Below, in pieces: positions 28,656-36,346 of a stretch of 64,000 nucleotides of DNA. Each line of letters opens with the position of its first letter. Within the stretch, counting starts at the first letter, position 1. The notes under the pieces were generated by a model. That model worked only from the letters and a program-made list of their open reading frames with translations. It made no database searches and had not been told where the DNA came from. Both the position numbers and the translations under genes were made by a program. This DNA comes from Ilyobacter_A sp963675185 (GTDB lineage: Bacteria; Fusobacteriota; Fusobacteriia; Fusobacteriales; Fusobacteriaceae). The DNA lies in NCBI GenBank assembly GCA_963675185.2, contig CAXXOH010000003.1, positions 1,240,001-1,304,000 on the forward strand, written 5' to 3'.

Positions 28656-29429
28656 ATGACTGAAAAAAAAGAAAGGAAGTTTATTCAATCGATAGGAAGA
28701 GCAACTAAAATTCTTCAGTACATAGCAGACAACGGTAACAGCGTAAGATTGATGGAATTAAGCACCGGGCTTGGATTAAATAAAAGCACACTACACAGTA
28801 TAATATCTACACTTCAGCAACTTGGTTATGTAATTCAGGATGAGGAAACGAGCAAATATTCACTTGGGATAAAACTTTTTGAACTTGGGAAAATTTACGA
28901 ACAGGATATGTCCATAAAAAAAATAGCTAGACCATTTTTAGAGAGCATAGTGGAGGAGTTTCAGGAAACGGCACATATTGCCGTAGAGTCCCAGGGAGAG
29001 GTACTTTTTGTGGATAGGGTAGAACCTAGCCATTCATTGAGAGCTATAACCAATATAGGGGAAAAAGATTATATGTACTACACCGCAGTGGGTAAAGTGC
29101 TGCTAGCTGATGTAGAAGAAGAGGTAATGGATAAGATAATAGAAAAAAGCGGGCTGAAATCCTTTACAGAAAATACGATTACAGATATAGTTCTCCTGAA
29201 AAAAGAGCTGCAAGCTGTAAAAAACAAAGGATATGCATATGACAGAGAAGAAAAAGAGATAGGTGTAAACAGTGTGGCTGTGCCAATAAGAGACCATAAA
29301 GGGAAAACAGTTGGGGCGATAAGTTTGAGCGGTCCGACTAGCAGGGTTACTGAAGAAAAATTATGCAGGATGAAAGACAGACTAATGGAAATTTCAGTTG
29401 AAATTTCTAACGCTTTAGGATATAAGTAA
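28656..29429 (+). CDS. IclR family transcriptional regulator
   Basis: A 257-residue regulator. The N-terminal winged helix is IGRATKILQYIADNGNSVRL followed by MELSTGLGLNKSTLHSIISTL. The C-terminal effector domain shows the IclR pattern ETAHIAVESQGEVLFVDRVE and YDREEKEIGVNSVAVPI. It lies directly upstream of iolB in the same direction and is the obvious candidate for controlling the inositol genes; DeoR, RpiR, LacI and GntR types do this elsewhere, so the assignment is by position only. A GGGGGAG site precedes the ATG. Confidence 0.9.
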   Translation: MTEKKERKFIQSIGRATKILQYIADNGNSVRLMELSTGLGLNKSTLHSIISTLQQLGYVIQDEETSKYSLGIKLFELGKIYEQDMSIKKIARPFLESIVEEFQETAHIAVESQGEVLFVDRVEPSHSLRAITNIGEKDYMYYTAVGKVLLADVEEEVMDKIIEKSGLKSFTENTITDIVLLKKELQAVKNKGYAYDREEKEIGVNSVAVPIRDHKGKTVGAISLSGPTSRVTEEKLCRMKDRLMEISVEISNALGYK

Positions 29430-29460
29430 TTCAATTAAAATGTTGAATTACTTTTTTATT
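29424..29460 (+). terminator. Intrinsic terminator after the IclR gene
   Basis: AAGTAATTCAA (29424-29434) pairs perfectly with TTGAATTACTT (29443-29453), followed by TTTTATT. The stop codon of the regulator is in the left arm. It separates the regulator from iolB. Confidence 0.85.
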
Positions 29461-29499
29461 TGTATTTTTTTAAAAAATGGTGTAATTTTTTAGAAAGAA

Positions 29500-29528
29500 T
29501 TGACAAATAATAAAATATATTATATATT
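29500..29528 (+). promoter_or_regulatory. Promoter of iolB
   Basis: TTGACA at 29500-29505, a 17-bp A/T spacer and TATATT at 29523-29528. The predicted transcription start near 29535 gives a leader of about 150 nt before iolB. Confidence 0.82.
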
Positions 29529-29553
29529 AAAAATGATAAGAAAAATGAATGCT

Positions 29554-29571
29554 GTTTTACAATGTAGAACT
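29554..29571 (+). promoter_or_regulatory. Operator-like site downstream of the iolB promoter
   Basis: GTTTTACAATGTAGAACT, an imperfect palindrome (GTTTTA/TAGAAC around CAATG), 26 bp past the -10 box. It matches 16 of 18 positions with the perfect palindrome at 48845-48862 upstream of iolD, which has nearly the same spacing from its -10. It is a probable repressor site, perhaps for the IclR-type protein. Confidence 0.65.
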
Positions 29572-29687
29572 TGAAGAGGGGTTCTTAATTTCATAAAGCA
29601 TTTATAAAAGAGTTCTAAAAATATAGGACATCTTTAAATTGCACTGGGCAAAAAACAAGAGTTATTAAATTTTAAGGAGGTATAGTA

Positions 29688-30479
29688 GTGGTTATTAAGC
29701 AAAAACAAGAATTTCATTATGGTTACAACGCCATAACAGAAGAGTTTGGAAAATACAGCAACATGATGATGGATTTCGGAATTTTGAGGTTAGCTAAAGC
29801 TCAATCGGAAACTCTATTTTCTGAAACTAAAGAGATTGCTGTCCTACTATTACAAGGAGAGGTTGTACTTGAGTGGGAAGGGAATAAAAAAGAGATTAAG
29901 AGAACATCTTTTTTTGACGAAAAACCATTCGCTTTACACGTGTGTAAAGGCGTTGAGATAAAAGTTACAGCTAAAGATGAAACTGAAGTTATAGTGCAAA
30001 AAACTACAAACGAAAGAACGTTCGAGTCTAAATTCTACGATCAAGATGACTGTAAAGTTAACGTTTTTGGTGGTGGCCTTATGAACGGTACCGCTGAAAG
30101 AATGGTGACAGATATATTCAAATATGAAAACGCACCTTACTCAAATATGGTACTTGGTGAGGTTGTATCTTACCCTGGTAAATGGTCGAGCTTCCCTGCA
30201 CACTCACACCCACAACCAGAAATATATTTCTACAAATTCAACAAACCTCAAGGGTTTGGGTGTTCTTTTATAGGGGAAGACGCATATAAAATCGAAAACA
30301 ACGATACTTCTGCTATCCCAGGAGGGCTAGTTCATCCACAAGTAACAGCACCTGGGTACGCTATGTACGTATGCTGGATGATAAGACACTTCGACGGCAA
30401 CCCATGGACACAAAGAATCGATGATCCTAAACATGAGTGGCTTTACAATCCAGAAGCAAAAATTTGGCCAGAAAAATAA
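29688..30479 (+). CDS. iolB: 5-deoxy-glucuronate isomerase
   Basis: A 263-residue cupin-type enzyme of myo-inositol catabolism that isomerises 5-deoxy-D-glucuronate to 2-deoxy-5-keto-gluconate, the IolC substrate. The metal-binding region WSSFPAHSHPQPEIYFYKF and the C-terminal AIPGGLVHPQVTAPGYAMY and CWMIRHFDGNPW blocks are characteristic. It begins at GTG 29688 with an AAGGAGG site. It is the first structural gene after the iol promoter; iolE follows about 95 bp later. Confidence 0.95.
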   Translation: MVIKQKQEFHYGYNAITEEFGKYSNMMMDFGILRLAKAQSETLFSETKEIAVLLLQGEVVLEWEGNKKEIKRTSFFDEKPFALHVCKGVEIKVTAKDETEVIVQKTTNERTFESKFYDQDDCKVNVFGGGLMNGTAERMVTDIFKYENAPYSNMVLGEVVSYPGKWSSFPAHSHPQPEIYFYKFNKPQGFGCSFIGEDAYKIENNDTSAIPGGLVHPQVTAPGYAMYVCWMIRHFDGNPWTQRIDDPKHEWLYNPEAKIWPEK

Positions 30480-30573
30480 TGCTTAACAGCATTAAAACGA
30501 GCGCCTATTTTCATTGAGAGAGCATTTATACTCTAGAATAAATAATTTAAGAGAGAAAACGGAGGAAACGAGA

Positions 30574-31476
30574 ATGGTAATGAACAAAGACAAAGTAAAA
30601 TTAGGAATTGCACCAATAGCATGGACAAATGACGACCTACCTGAATTAGGAGGAGAAAATACATTTGAGCAATGCGTAAGCGAGATGGCGCTTGCAGGAT
30701 TCACTGGAAGTGAAGTAGGAGGGAAATATCCTAAAGACCCTGAAGTACTAAACCCGTATCTAGAAATCAGAGGATTAACTATCTGTAACGCATGGTTCAG
30801 CACTTTCTTCGCAATAGGAAAAGAAGAAGAAACTATAAAAGAGTTCATAAAATTCAGAGACTTCCTATATGCAGTAGGAGCTAGAGTAATAGGATGCTCA
30901 GAGCAAAGCTACAGCATACAAGGGCAAGACAAACCTGTATTCGATGCAAAACCAAGCTTCACAGAAGAAGAGTGGAAAAAAGTAGCAGAAGGATACAACA
31001 AATTGGCTAAACTTGCTGCTGAAAAAGGAATGAAAGTATCCCTTCACCACCATATGGGAACTCCAATCCAAACACCTGCAGAAGTTGACAAGTTCATGGA
31101 AATGACAAATGACGACGTATACCTACTATTCGATACAGGACACATGTACTACTCAGAAGGAAGCCAAGAAGCTGTAGAAACAGTTCTTAAAAAATACGTA
31201 AAAAGAATCGCACACGTTCACTTAAAAGACGTAAGAAAAGAGCTTGCTGCCGAAGTAAAAGCTAAAAAATTAAGCTTCCTTGACGGGGTAAAAATGGGAA
31301 CATTCACAGTTCCTGGGGACGGAGTAATAAACTTTGATCCTGTATTCAAAATATTAGACGACGCAGGATACGAAGGATGGATGGTAGTAGAAGCTGAGCA
31401 AGATCCAGCTAAAGCAAATCCATTTGAATACGCAGTAAAAGCTAGAAAATTCATAGCTGAAAAAACAGGACTATAA
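30574..31476 (+). CDS. iolE: Inosose dehydratase
   Basis: A 300-residue xylose-isomerase-like TIM barrel that dehydrates 2-keto-myo-inositol (scyllo-inosose) to the trione, the substrate of IolD. LGIAPIAWTNDDLPELGG at the start, HHHMGTPIQTPAEVDKFM, LLFDTGHMYYSEG, HVHLKDVR and PGDGVINFDPVF are diagnostic. ATG 30574 sits 7 nt after GGAGGA; the frame is open upstream without a ribosome site. Codon use is strongly biased to GGA, GCA and AGA, like iolD, suggesting high expression. A strong terminator follows. Confidence 0.96.
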   Translation: MVMNKDKVKLGIAPIAWTNDDLPELGGENTFEQCVSEMALAGFTGSEVGGKYPKDPEVLNPYLEIRGLTICNAWFSTFFAIGKEEETIKEFIKFRDFLYAVGARVIGCSEQSYSIQGQDKPVFDAKPSFTEEEWKKVAEGYNKLAKLAAEKGMKVSLHHHMGTPIQTPAEVDKFMEMTNDDVYLLFDTGHMYYSEGSQEAVETVLKKYVKRIAHVHLKDVRKELAAEVKAKKLSFLDGVKMGTFTVPGDGVINFDPVFKILDDAGYEGWMVVEAEQDPAKANPFEYAVKARKFIAEKTGL

Positions 31477-31480
31477 AAAT

Positions 31481-31516
31481 AAAATTATGCACTCCCTGAG
31501 GGAGTGCATAATTTTC
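31481..31516 (+). terminator. Strong intrinsic terminator after iolE
   Basis: A 16-bp perfect stem (AAAATTATGCACTCCC at 31481-31496, its complement at 31500-31515) with a TGA loop. The arms themselves supply A- and T-tracts, so it may act in both directions. Confidence 0.9.
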
Positions 31517-31680
31517 CAAAGCTGTAAACAAATACTGAACAATGTGAAATTTAATGAAATTTATGGTATGTAATTTTAATAAATTAATTGTGTATTTGCA
31601 GAATATGTAAATAATTTTACTTTAATTTTTATTAAATTTGGCCAATTTTTATTTAAATATCTTAATGGGGGGAGTGGAAT

Positions 31681-32757
31681 ATGGAAACTAAAGATTATAA
31701 AGGACCTTTACACGAAATGGCGATGACCACAGTTACTGACTATTGGAATGACTCTTGTTCTATACCTGAGTTGATGTATGCTTTAGAAAATGGTGCGGTA
31801 GGAGCTACAACAAATCCAGTTATAGTAAAAAATGTTCTCGCTAGTGAAATGGATAGATACGAGGGAAGAATCAAGCAGCTGATTTTAGATATGCCTGAAG
31901 CCACAGAAGATGAAATAGCATGGAAAATGATAGAAGAGATGGCTGTTGAAGGGGCAAAACTTTTAGAACCGATATTTGATCCTAAGAGCGGAAAAGGTAG
32001 AATATCTATTCAAACTAATACAAAATACTATAGAAATGCAAAACTTTTAACCGAGCAAGCTATACATTTTAATAAACTTGCCCCAAATATACAAGTAAAA
32101 ATGCCTACAACAAAAGCTGGGATAGAGGCATTTGAAGAAGCTACTTATCAAGGGATAAGCATCAACGCAACGGTGAGCTTTACCGTACCACAAGCTATAG
32201 CAGTGGCTGAAGCTGTGGAAAGAGGATTGAAGAGAAGGGAAGCTGAAGGTTTAGATAATTCTGAAGTAAACCCGGTTTGTACAATCATGGTAGGTAGGCT
32301 AGACGATTGGCTAAAAGCTGTCGCTGAAAGAGACCACATAATAACAAACCCTGAGTATCTAGAGTGGGCTGGAGTTGCAGCCATGAAGAATGCATATAAG
32401 ATATACAAAGAAAAAGGTTACAGAACCAAACTGCTTGCTGCTGCATACAGAAACCATCACCAATGGTCACAATTTATAGGTGGAGATGTATTAGCTACAA
32501 TTCCTTATAAATGGCAAAAAAGATTCAACACTTCTGACGTAGAAGTTAAGCATAGAATGGACGATGCTGTAGAAGCAGAGATTATAAATGAGCTACTTAA
32601 TAAATTTGAAGATTTTAGAAGAGCGTATGAGCCTGACGGCATGGCTGTAGAAGAGTTTGACAGTTACGGGGCTGTTGTAAAAACCTTAACCCAATTTTCA
32701 AAAGGTTATGACGAGTTAGTGGAAATAATACGTAAATTTATGTTAGTAGTTAAATAG
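31681..32757 (+). CDS. Transaldolase-family aldolase
   Basis: A 358-residue class I aldolase barrel of the transaldolase family. GATTNPVIVKN matches the family TTNP motif, and NIQVKMPTTKAGIEA places the Schiff-base lysine at about 140. GISINATVSFTVPQAIAVAEA is the other conserved block. It is longer than E. coli TalB (317 residues). Its place after iolE and before a sugar ABC transporter suggests a role on an inositol- or sugar-derived phosphate; the pathway's usual aldolase (IolJ) is not in this window. Activity on sedoheptulose/fructose phosphates cannot be excluded. A GGGGGGAG site precedes the ATG; the upstream promoter is not clear. Confidence 0.85.
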   Translation: METKDYKGPLHEMAMTTVTDYWNDSCSIPELMYALENGAVGATTNPVIVKNVLASEMDRYEGRIKQLILDMPEATEDEIAWKMIEEMAVEGAKLLEPIFDPKSGKGRISIQTNTKYYRNAKLLTEQAIHFNKLAPNIQVKMPTTKAGIEAFEEATYQGISINATVSFTVPQAIAVAEAVERGLKRREAEGLDNSEVNPVCTIMVGRLDDWLKAVAERDHIITNPEYLEWAGVAAMKNAYKIYKEKGYRTKLLAAAYRNHHQWSQFIGGDVLATIPYKWQKRFNTSDVEVKHRMDDAVEAEIINELLNKFEDFRRAYEPDGMAVEEFDSYGAVVKTLTQFSKGYDELVEIIRKFMLVVK

Positions 32758-32780
32758 AGATTAATCAAAGATTAATTAGA

Positions 32781-32808
32781 GGCCGCAGGAAACTGTGGTC
32801 TTTTTTTG
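32781..32808 (+). terminator. Intrinsic terminator after the transaldolase gene
   Basis: GGCCGCAG and CTGTGGTC pair (two G-U) around a GAAA tetraloop, followed by seven T. It is preceded by a small inverted repeat TTAATC/GATTAA. Confidence 0.88.
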
Positions 32809-32896
32809 TTTTCTTAAAAAAGTGTAAACTTAAAGAACAATGTATGTGGTTTTGATAAAAAAACAATCAAAATAACATATATTTTTTTAAAAAATG

Positions 32897-32925
32897 TTGA
32901 CAAATAAAAAAAAGTGCAGTAAACT
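32897..32925 (+). promoter_or_regulatory. Promoter of the sugar ABC transporter
   Basis: TTGACA at 32897-32902, a 17-bp spacer and TAAACT at 32920-32925. The preceding A/T tract TTTTTTTAAAAAATG also occurs upstream of the iolB promoter. It implies a leader of about 310 nt. Confidence 0.7.
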
Positions 32926-32932
32926 TATATCA

Positions 32933-33242
32933 AAGTGGTCAGAAAATAAACCATTTGTGATCAAAAGAATCATTTTTTATGCAAACGGAATCACGGGTGG
33001 CTTTTTAAAACTCTTTTTATGATTAGTTTTGTTGATTACGTTCAGAGATGAATTCTAAATGCTTGATGTATAGTAACTTTGAATCAAACATCTCTGAAAA
33101 ATTAGAGTTGTTATTTAATTGAAAAATTATAATATGCATTGTCGTTGAATTAGGTGGTAGTTTGTTGTGGTTGTGTAATATTTGTTCTGAAAAATCTAGA
33201 GTTTTTTAGAGCAATTAATTTAAATGCAAAGAGGTGAAGTTA
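32933..33242 (+). other. Long untranslated leader of the ABC transporter operon
   Basis: About 310 nt with no gene. It contains a perfect 10-bp inverted repeat, TTCAGAGATG at 33041-33050 and CATCTCTGAA at 33089-33098, with a 38-nt loop, and an isolated TATAAT at 33128. No riboswitch class I recognise. Confidence 0.5.
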
Positions 33243-34736
33243 GTGGCAGCTGAATATCTTTTAGAAATGGAGAACATAACCAAAACCTTCCCGGGAGTAA
33301 AAGCCTTAGATAATGTTGAAATGAAAGTTAGGAAGGGTACTGTGCATGCCTTTATGGGTGAGAATGGTGCTGGAAAATCAACATTAATGAAATGTCTAAT
33401 GGGAATTTACATTCCGGATGGCGGAACAATTACATTTAAAGGGGAAAAACTTGAATTGAAAACCGCTACGGATGCATTGAATGCGGGTCTTTCGATGATA
33501 CATCAAGAGCTTAGCCCTGTTTTACACCGTAGTGTTGCTGAAAATATCTGGCTTGGGAGAGAACCTGTAAAAGGGCCTCTTAGACTGGTGGATCACAAAA
33601 AAATGAACGAGATGACAAGGGAGCTATTGAAAAATCTTGAATTAGATATAGAACCTACAGTTCATATGAGCGAACTTACAGTTGGTAAAATGCAGATGGT
33701 GGAGATAGCTAAAGCTACATCTTACAACGCCAGCTTAATCGTAATGGATGAGCCTACTTCTGCAATCACGGAAAAAGAGGTAGAGCATTTGTTTAAAATA
33801 ATAAACAAGCTCAGAGCTCAAGGAGTAGCTATAATATACATCACTCATAAAATGGATGAGGTGTTTAAAATAGCAGACGATATAACTGTTTTAAGGGATG
33901 GTCAATTTATAGCTAGGATGCCTGCATCTGAACTAGACGACGACAGTCTTATATCTTTGATGGTTGGTCGTGAACTGAGTGAGGTATTCCCTAAAACACA
34001 CGTCCCTATAGGAGATGTAAAGTTAGAAGTTAAGAATCTAACGAAAGAGGGGATGTTTAAAAACGTAAGCTTTACAGCCAGAAAAGGAGAGATCCTAGGT
34101 GTAGCTGGTCTTATGGGGGCTGGAAGAACCGAGGTTATGGAGACCTTATTCGGTGTTAACAAAAAAGATGCTGGAGAGGTATATATAGACGGTAAAAAAG
34201 TAGAGATAAACGCACCTGCAGATGCAATAGCGAACAAAATAGCTCTACTGACAGAGGACAGAAAAGGTACAGGTTGTTATCTAGTTCTTTCGGTTGAAGA
34301 CAACATGTATATGGCCAGTATAGATAAATTTATTAAAGGCGGATTTTTAGATAAAAAGTCAATCAGGGAAGAATGTGAGGATTACCGTAAAAAATTAACG
34401 GTAAAAACGTCAACTCTGGATGAAAAAATCGGAAACCTGAGTGGAGGAAACCAGCAAAAAGCTCTAATCGCACGTTGGCTAATGACTCACCCTGATATAC
34501 TTATCCTGGATGAGCCTACAAGAGGGATAGACGTAGGTGCCAAGTCTGAGATACACAAACTTATGTGTAAGCTGGCAGGAGAAGGCAAAACCGTTATAAT
34601 GATATCGTCGGAGCTTCCTGAAGTTATGGGGATGGCCGATAGAATCATGGTAATGCATGAAGGGGAAGTAACTGGGATAGTTGACAGAAAAGATGCAAAC
34701 CAAGAGTTACTTTTAAAACTTGCAACTGGCGAATAA
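33243..34736 (+). CDS. Sugar ABC transporter ATP-binding protein (MglA/RbsA type)
   Basis: A 497-residue double-domain ATPase of carbohydrate uptake family 2. The first half has Walker A GENGAGKST (about 39-47), a degenerate signature LTVGKMQ, and VMDEPTSA. The second half has a degenerate Walker A (GLMGAGRTE), signature LSGGNQQK and ILDEPTRGID. This pattern is typical of MglA/RbsA/IatA. GTG 33243 has a GAGGTG site 6 nt upstream; GTG 33234 overlaps it. Substrate is probably an inositol or a sugar, judged from neighbours. The permease follows 49 bp later. Confidence 0.92.
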   Translation: MAAEYLLEMENITKTFPGVKALDNVEMKVRKGTVHAFMGENGAGKSTLMKCLMGIYIPDGGTITFKGEKLELKTATDALNAGLSMIHQELSPVLHRSVAENIWLGREPVKGPLRLVDHKKMNEMTRELLKNLELDIEPTVHMSELTVGKMQMVEIAKATSYNASLIVMDEPTSAITEKEVEHLFKIINKLRAQGVAIIYITHKMDEVFKIADDITVLRDGQFIARMPASELDDDSLISLMVGRELSEVFPKTHVPIGDVKLEVKNLTKEGMFKNVSFTARKGEILGVAGLMGAGRTEVMETLFGVNKKDAGEVYIDGKKVEINAPADAIANKIALLTEDRKGTGCYLVLSVEDNMYMASIDKFIKGGFLDKKSIREECEDYRKKLTVKTSTLDEKIGNLSGGNQQKALIARWLMTHPDILILDEPTRGIDVGAKSEIHKLMCKLAGEGKTVIMISSELPEVMGMADRIMVMHEGEVTGIVDRKDANQELLLKLATGE

Positions 34737-34785
34737 GATTTGCTTTGAGTTTTCAATATAAATCTAAAAATGGAGGGAATAAATT

Positions 34786-35799
34786 ATGGCTAATGAAGCA
34801 GTAGTTGGTAAAAATGTAGAATCTAAAGAAAAAATGAAGAAAATACTTAATAAATATGGGATATTTTTCGTACTTATAGCAATGGTAGCTTTGATGAGCA
34901 CATTGTCACCGTCGTTCTTAACAGTTAGAAACCTTTTAAACATTGTTAGACAGATTTCGGTAATAGGTCTTATAGCGATAGGTGTAACGATGATCATAAT
35001 CACTAAGGGTATAGACCTTTCTTCTGGATCGTTGCTGGCGTTGTCGGCGGTTATTGCAGCAAGTTTGGCTCAAAGACCTGATTGGGCTACAAGAATGTAC
35101 CCTAACCTGCCTGCGCTACCTGTTATAGTGCCTATCATAGCTGCCTTAGCAGTTGGAGCATTGGTTGGACTTATAAATGGTTCGTTTGTAGCTTTTACTG
35201 GTATACCTCCTTTCATCGCAACTCTAGGTATGATGACGGCTGCCCGTGGATTTGCGCTACTGTATGCTGACGGACGTCCTATAAGTAGCTTGACGGACTC
35301 TTACAACTTCATCGGACAAGGATCTATAGCTGGGCTTCCAGTACCTGTAATTATACTTGCTGTTGTCGGCGTAATATCCTACATCATGCTTAACCACACT
35401 AAATTCGGTAAATACCTTTTCGCTATTGGTGGAAATGAAAACGCTGCATATGTATCTGGTGTTAACATCAAAAAATACAAAGTGTTAGTTTATACATATG
35501 GATCTCTATTGGCTGGGCTATCTGGTATAGTTTTATCTTCTAGGATCAGTTCTGGACAACCAGGATTAGGACTTGCTTATGAGCTAGACGCAATCGCGGC
35601 AGCTACAATCGGAGGTACTTCCCACTCTGGAGGGATAGGAACTATCGGTGGAACTATCATAGGTGCTCTAATAATCGGGGTACTTAACAACGGACTTGAC
35701 CTGCTAAACGTATCTGCTTACTGGCAACAAATAGTAAAAGGGGTTATCATAGTTGGAGCGGTTGTATTAGACGTTCGTAAAAATGCTAAGAAAAAATAG
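34786..35799 (+). CDS. Sugar ABC transporter permease (MglC/RbsC type)
   Basis: A 337-residue integral membrane protein with about eight to ten hydrophobic segments. LSGIVLSSRISSGQPGLGLAYELDAIAAATIGGTS is the family's cytoplasmic coupling-loop region. GVTMIIITKGIDLSSGSLLAL is another family hallmark. It partners the preceding ATPase. A substrate-binding protein gene normally completes such operons, but transcription terminates right after this gene and none is in this window. Confidence 0.92.
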   Translation: MANEAVVGKNVESKEKMKKILNKYGIFFVLIAMVALMSTLSPSFLTVRNLLNIVRQISVIGLIAIGVTMIIITKGIDLSSGSLLALSAVIAASLAQRPDWATRMYPNLPALPVIVPIIAALAVGALVGLINGSFVAFTGIPPFIATLGMMTAARGFALLYADGRPISSLTDSYNFIGQGSIAGLPVPVIILAVVGVISYIMLNHTKFGKYLFAIGGNENAAYVSGVNIKKYKVLVYTYGSLLAGLSGIVLSSRISSGQPGLGLAYELDAIAAATIGGTSHSGGIGTIGGTIIGALIIGVLNNGLDLLNVSAYWQQIVKGVIIVGAVVLDVRKNAKKK

Positions 35800-35809
35800 T
35801 TGATCTTTT

Positions 35810-35837
35810 AAAAGACCGCTTTTGCGGTCTTTTTTTA
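35810..35837 (+). terminator. Intrinsic terminator after the permease
   Basis: AAAAGACCGC/GCGGTCTTTT stem with a TTTT loop and a T-tract. It ends the transporter operon. Confidence 0.92.
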
Positions 35838-35876
35838 TTGTAAAAAACGCTGTCCGACCCAAACCTTGAAAACGGG

Positions 35877-35905
35877 TTGACAATTGAGCGCTAAAAGGGT
35901 ATAAT
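35877..35905 (+). promoter_or_regulatory. Perfect consensus sigma-70 promoter
   Basis: TTGACA at 35877-35882 and TATAAT at 35900-35905 with a 17-bp spacer, an exact match to consensus. It should make it one of the strongest promoters in the window. The transcript it starts near 35912 ends at the terminator at 36149-36180. Confidence 0.9.
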
Positions 35906-35911
35906 TTAACC

Positions 35912-36016
35912 ATGAAACGAGCTATTTTGTGTGCTTGTGATTTTACTACACTAGGCTAGAGCAGCCTGAGTGATCAAAGGGCGAAAGTGCCTGGAAAAAA
36001 TAGGGAGGTTTGTATA
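35912..36016 (+). ncRNA. Hairpin-rich leader of the 36-residue peptide gene, class unknown
   Basis: About 105 nt between the predicted start site and the small gene. Two hairpins are visible: AGGCT/AGCCT around AGAGC (35952-35966) and GGC/GCC around GAAAGT, near 35980-35991. A 15-codon frame beginning at ATG 35912, at the predicted transcript end, could be leaderless. I do not recognise a known riboswitch or ribosomal-protein leader. Confidence 0.5.
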
Positions 36017-36127
36017 ATGAAGAGGGGAATTCAGTATACTAAAGACAAAAAATCTGAGGCGAAAAAAGAGGGCAAAGCTAGATATGTAGAGAGCCATATG
36101 ATTAGAAGAAGAATAGCTGCTAAATAA
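36017..36127 (+). CDS. 36-residue lysine/arginine-rich small protein
   Basis: Not recognised. It reads MKRGIQYTKDKKSEAKKEGK followed by ARYVESHMIRRRIAAK; about a third of residues are Lys or Arg and none is Cys. A GGGAGG site lies about 8 nt before the ATG. It is driven by a perfect consensus promoter and closed by a strong terminator, so it forms an isolated, highly expressed unit. Size and charge suggest RNA or ribosome binding, but it is not bL34, bL36, Thx or SRA as I know them. It could also be a spurious frame in a non-coding RNA; the good ribosome site argues against that. Confidence 0.65.
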   Translation: MKRGIQYTKDKKSEAKKEGKARYVESHMIRRRIAAK

Positions 36128-36148
36128 TTGCCGATTAGATATTAATAT

Positions 36149-36180
36149 AAAAAGGAGCCTTTAATATAGGCTCCTTTTTT
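36149..36180 (+). terminator. Intrinsic terminator of the small-protein transcript
   Basis: A 12-bp stem AAAAAGGAGCCT/AGGCTCCTTTTT with a 7-nt loop and a T-run. Confidence 0.92.
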
Positions 36181-36214
36181 ATTTTTACAAATATACATAT
36201 ACTTGGAATATTGT

Positions 36215-36244
36215 TTGTAAATATAGCTTGTAAAATGGTATAAT
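36215..36244 (+). promoter_or_regulatory. Extended -10 promoter for mnmA
   Basis: TTGTAA at 36215-36220 and TATAAT at 36239-36244 with an 18-bp spacer, and TGG directly before the -10 box (extended -10). The mnmA start is about 100 bp downstream. Confidence 0.68.
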
Positions 36245-36346
36245 TTTTCATAAGTTAAAAATAAGTTCGAAAAACTGGATTTGTTTAAGGCGTGCACTGT
36301 AATAAAGATATGAGTTTATGTGAGGATATTTGATTTTGGAGGATTA

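Noticed and set aside
31534..31551. Possible third copy of the iol operator upstream of the transaldolase gene (CTGAACAATGTGAAATT)
   Set aside because: Only about 11 of 18 positions match and it is not palindromic; a similar weak ACAATGTA lies at 32838 before the transporter. Not better than chance in AT-rich DNA.
35940..36005. Leader of the small peptide as a known riboswitch (SAM, THF, glycine, c-di-GMP, preQ1 or fluoride) or as SRP/6S RNA
   Set aside because: None of the conserved core sequences of these classes is present; left as an unassigned leader.
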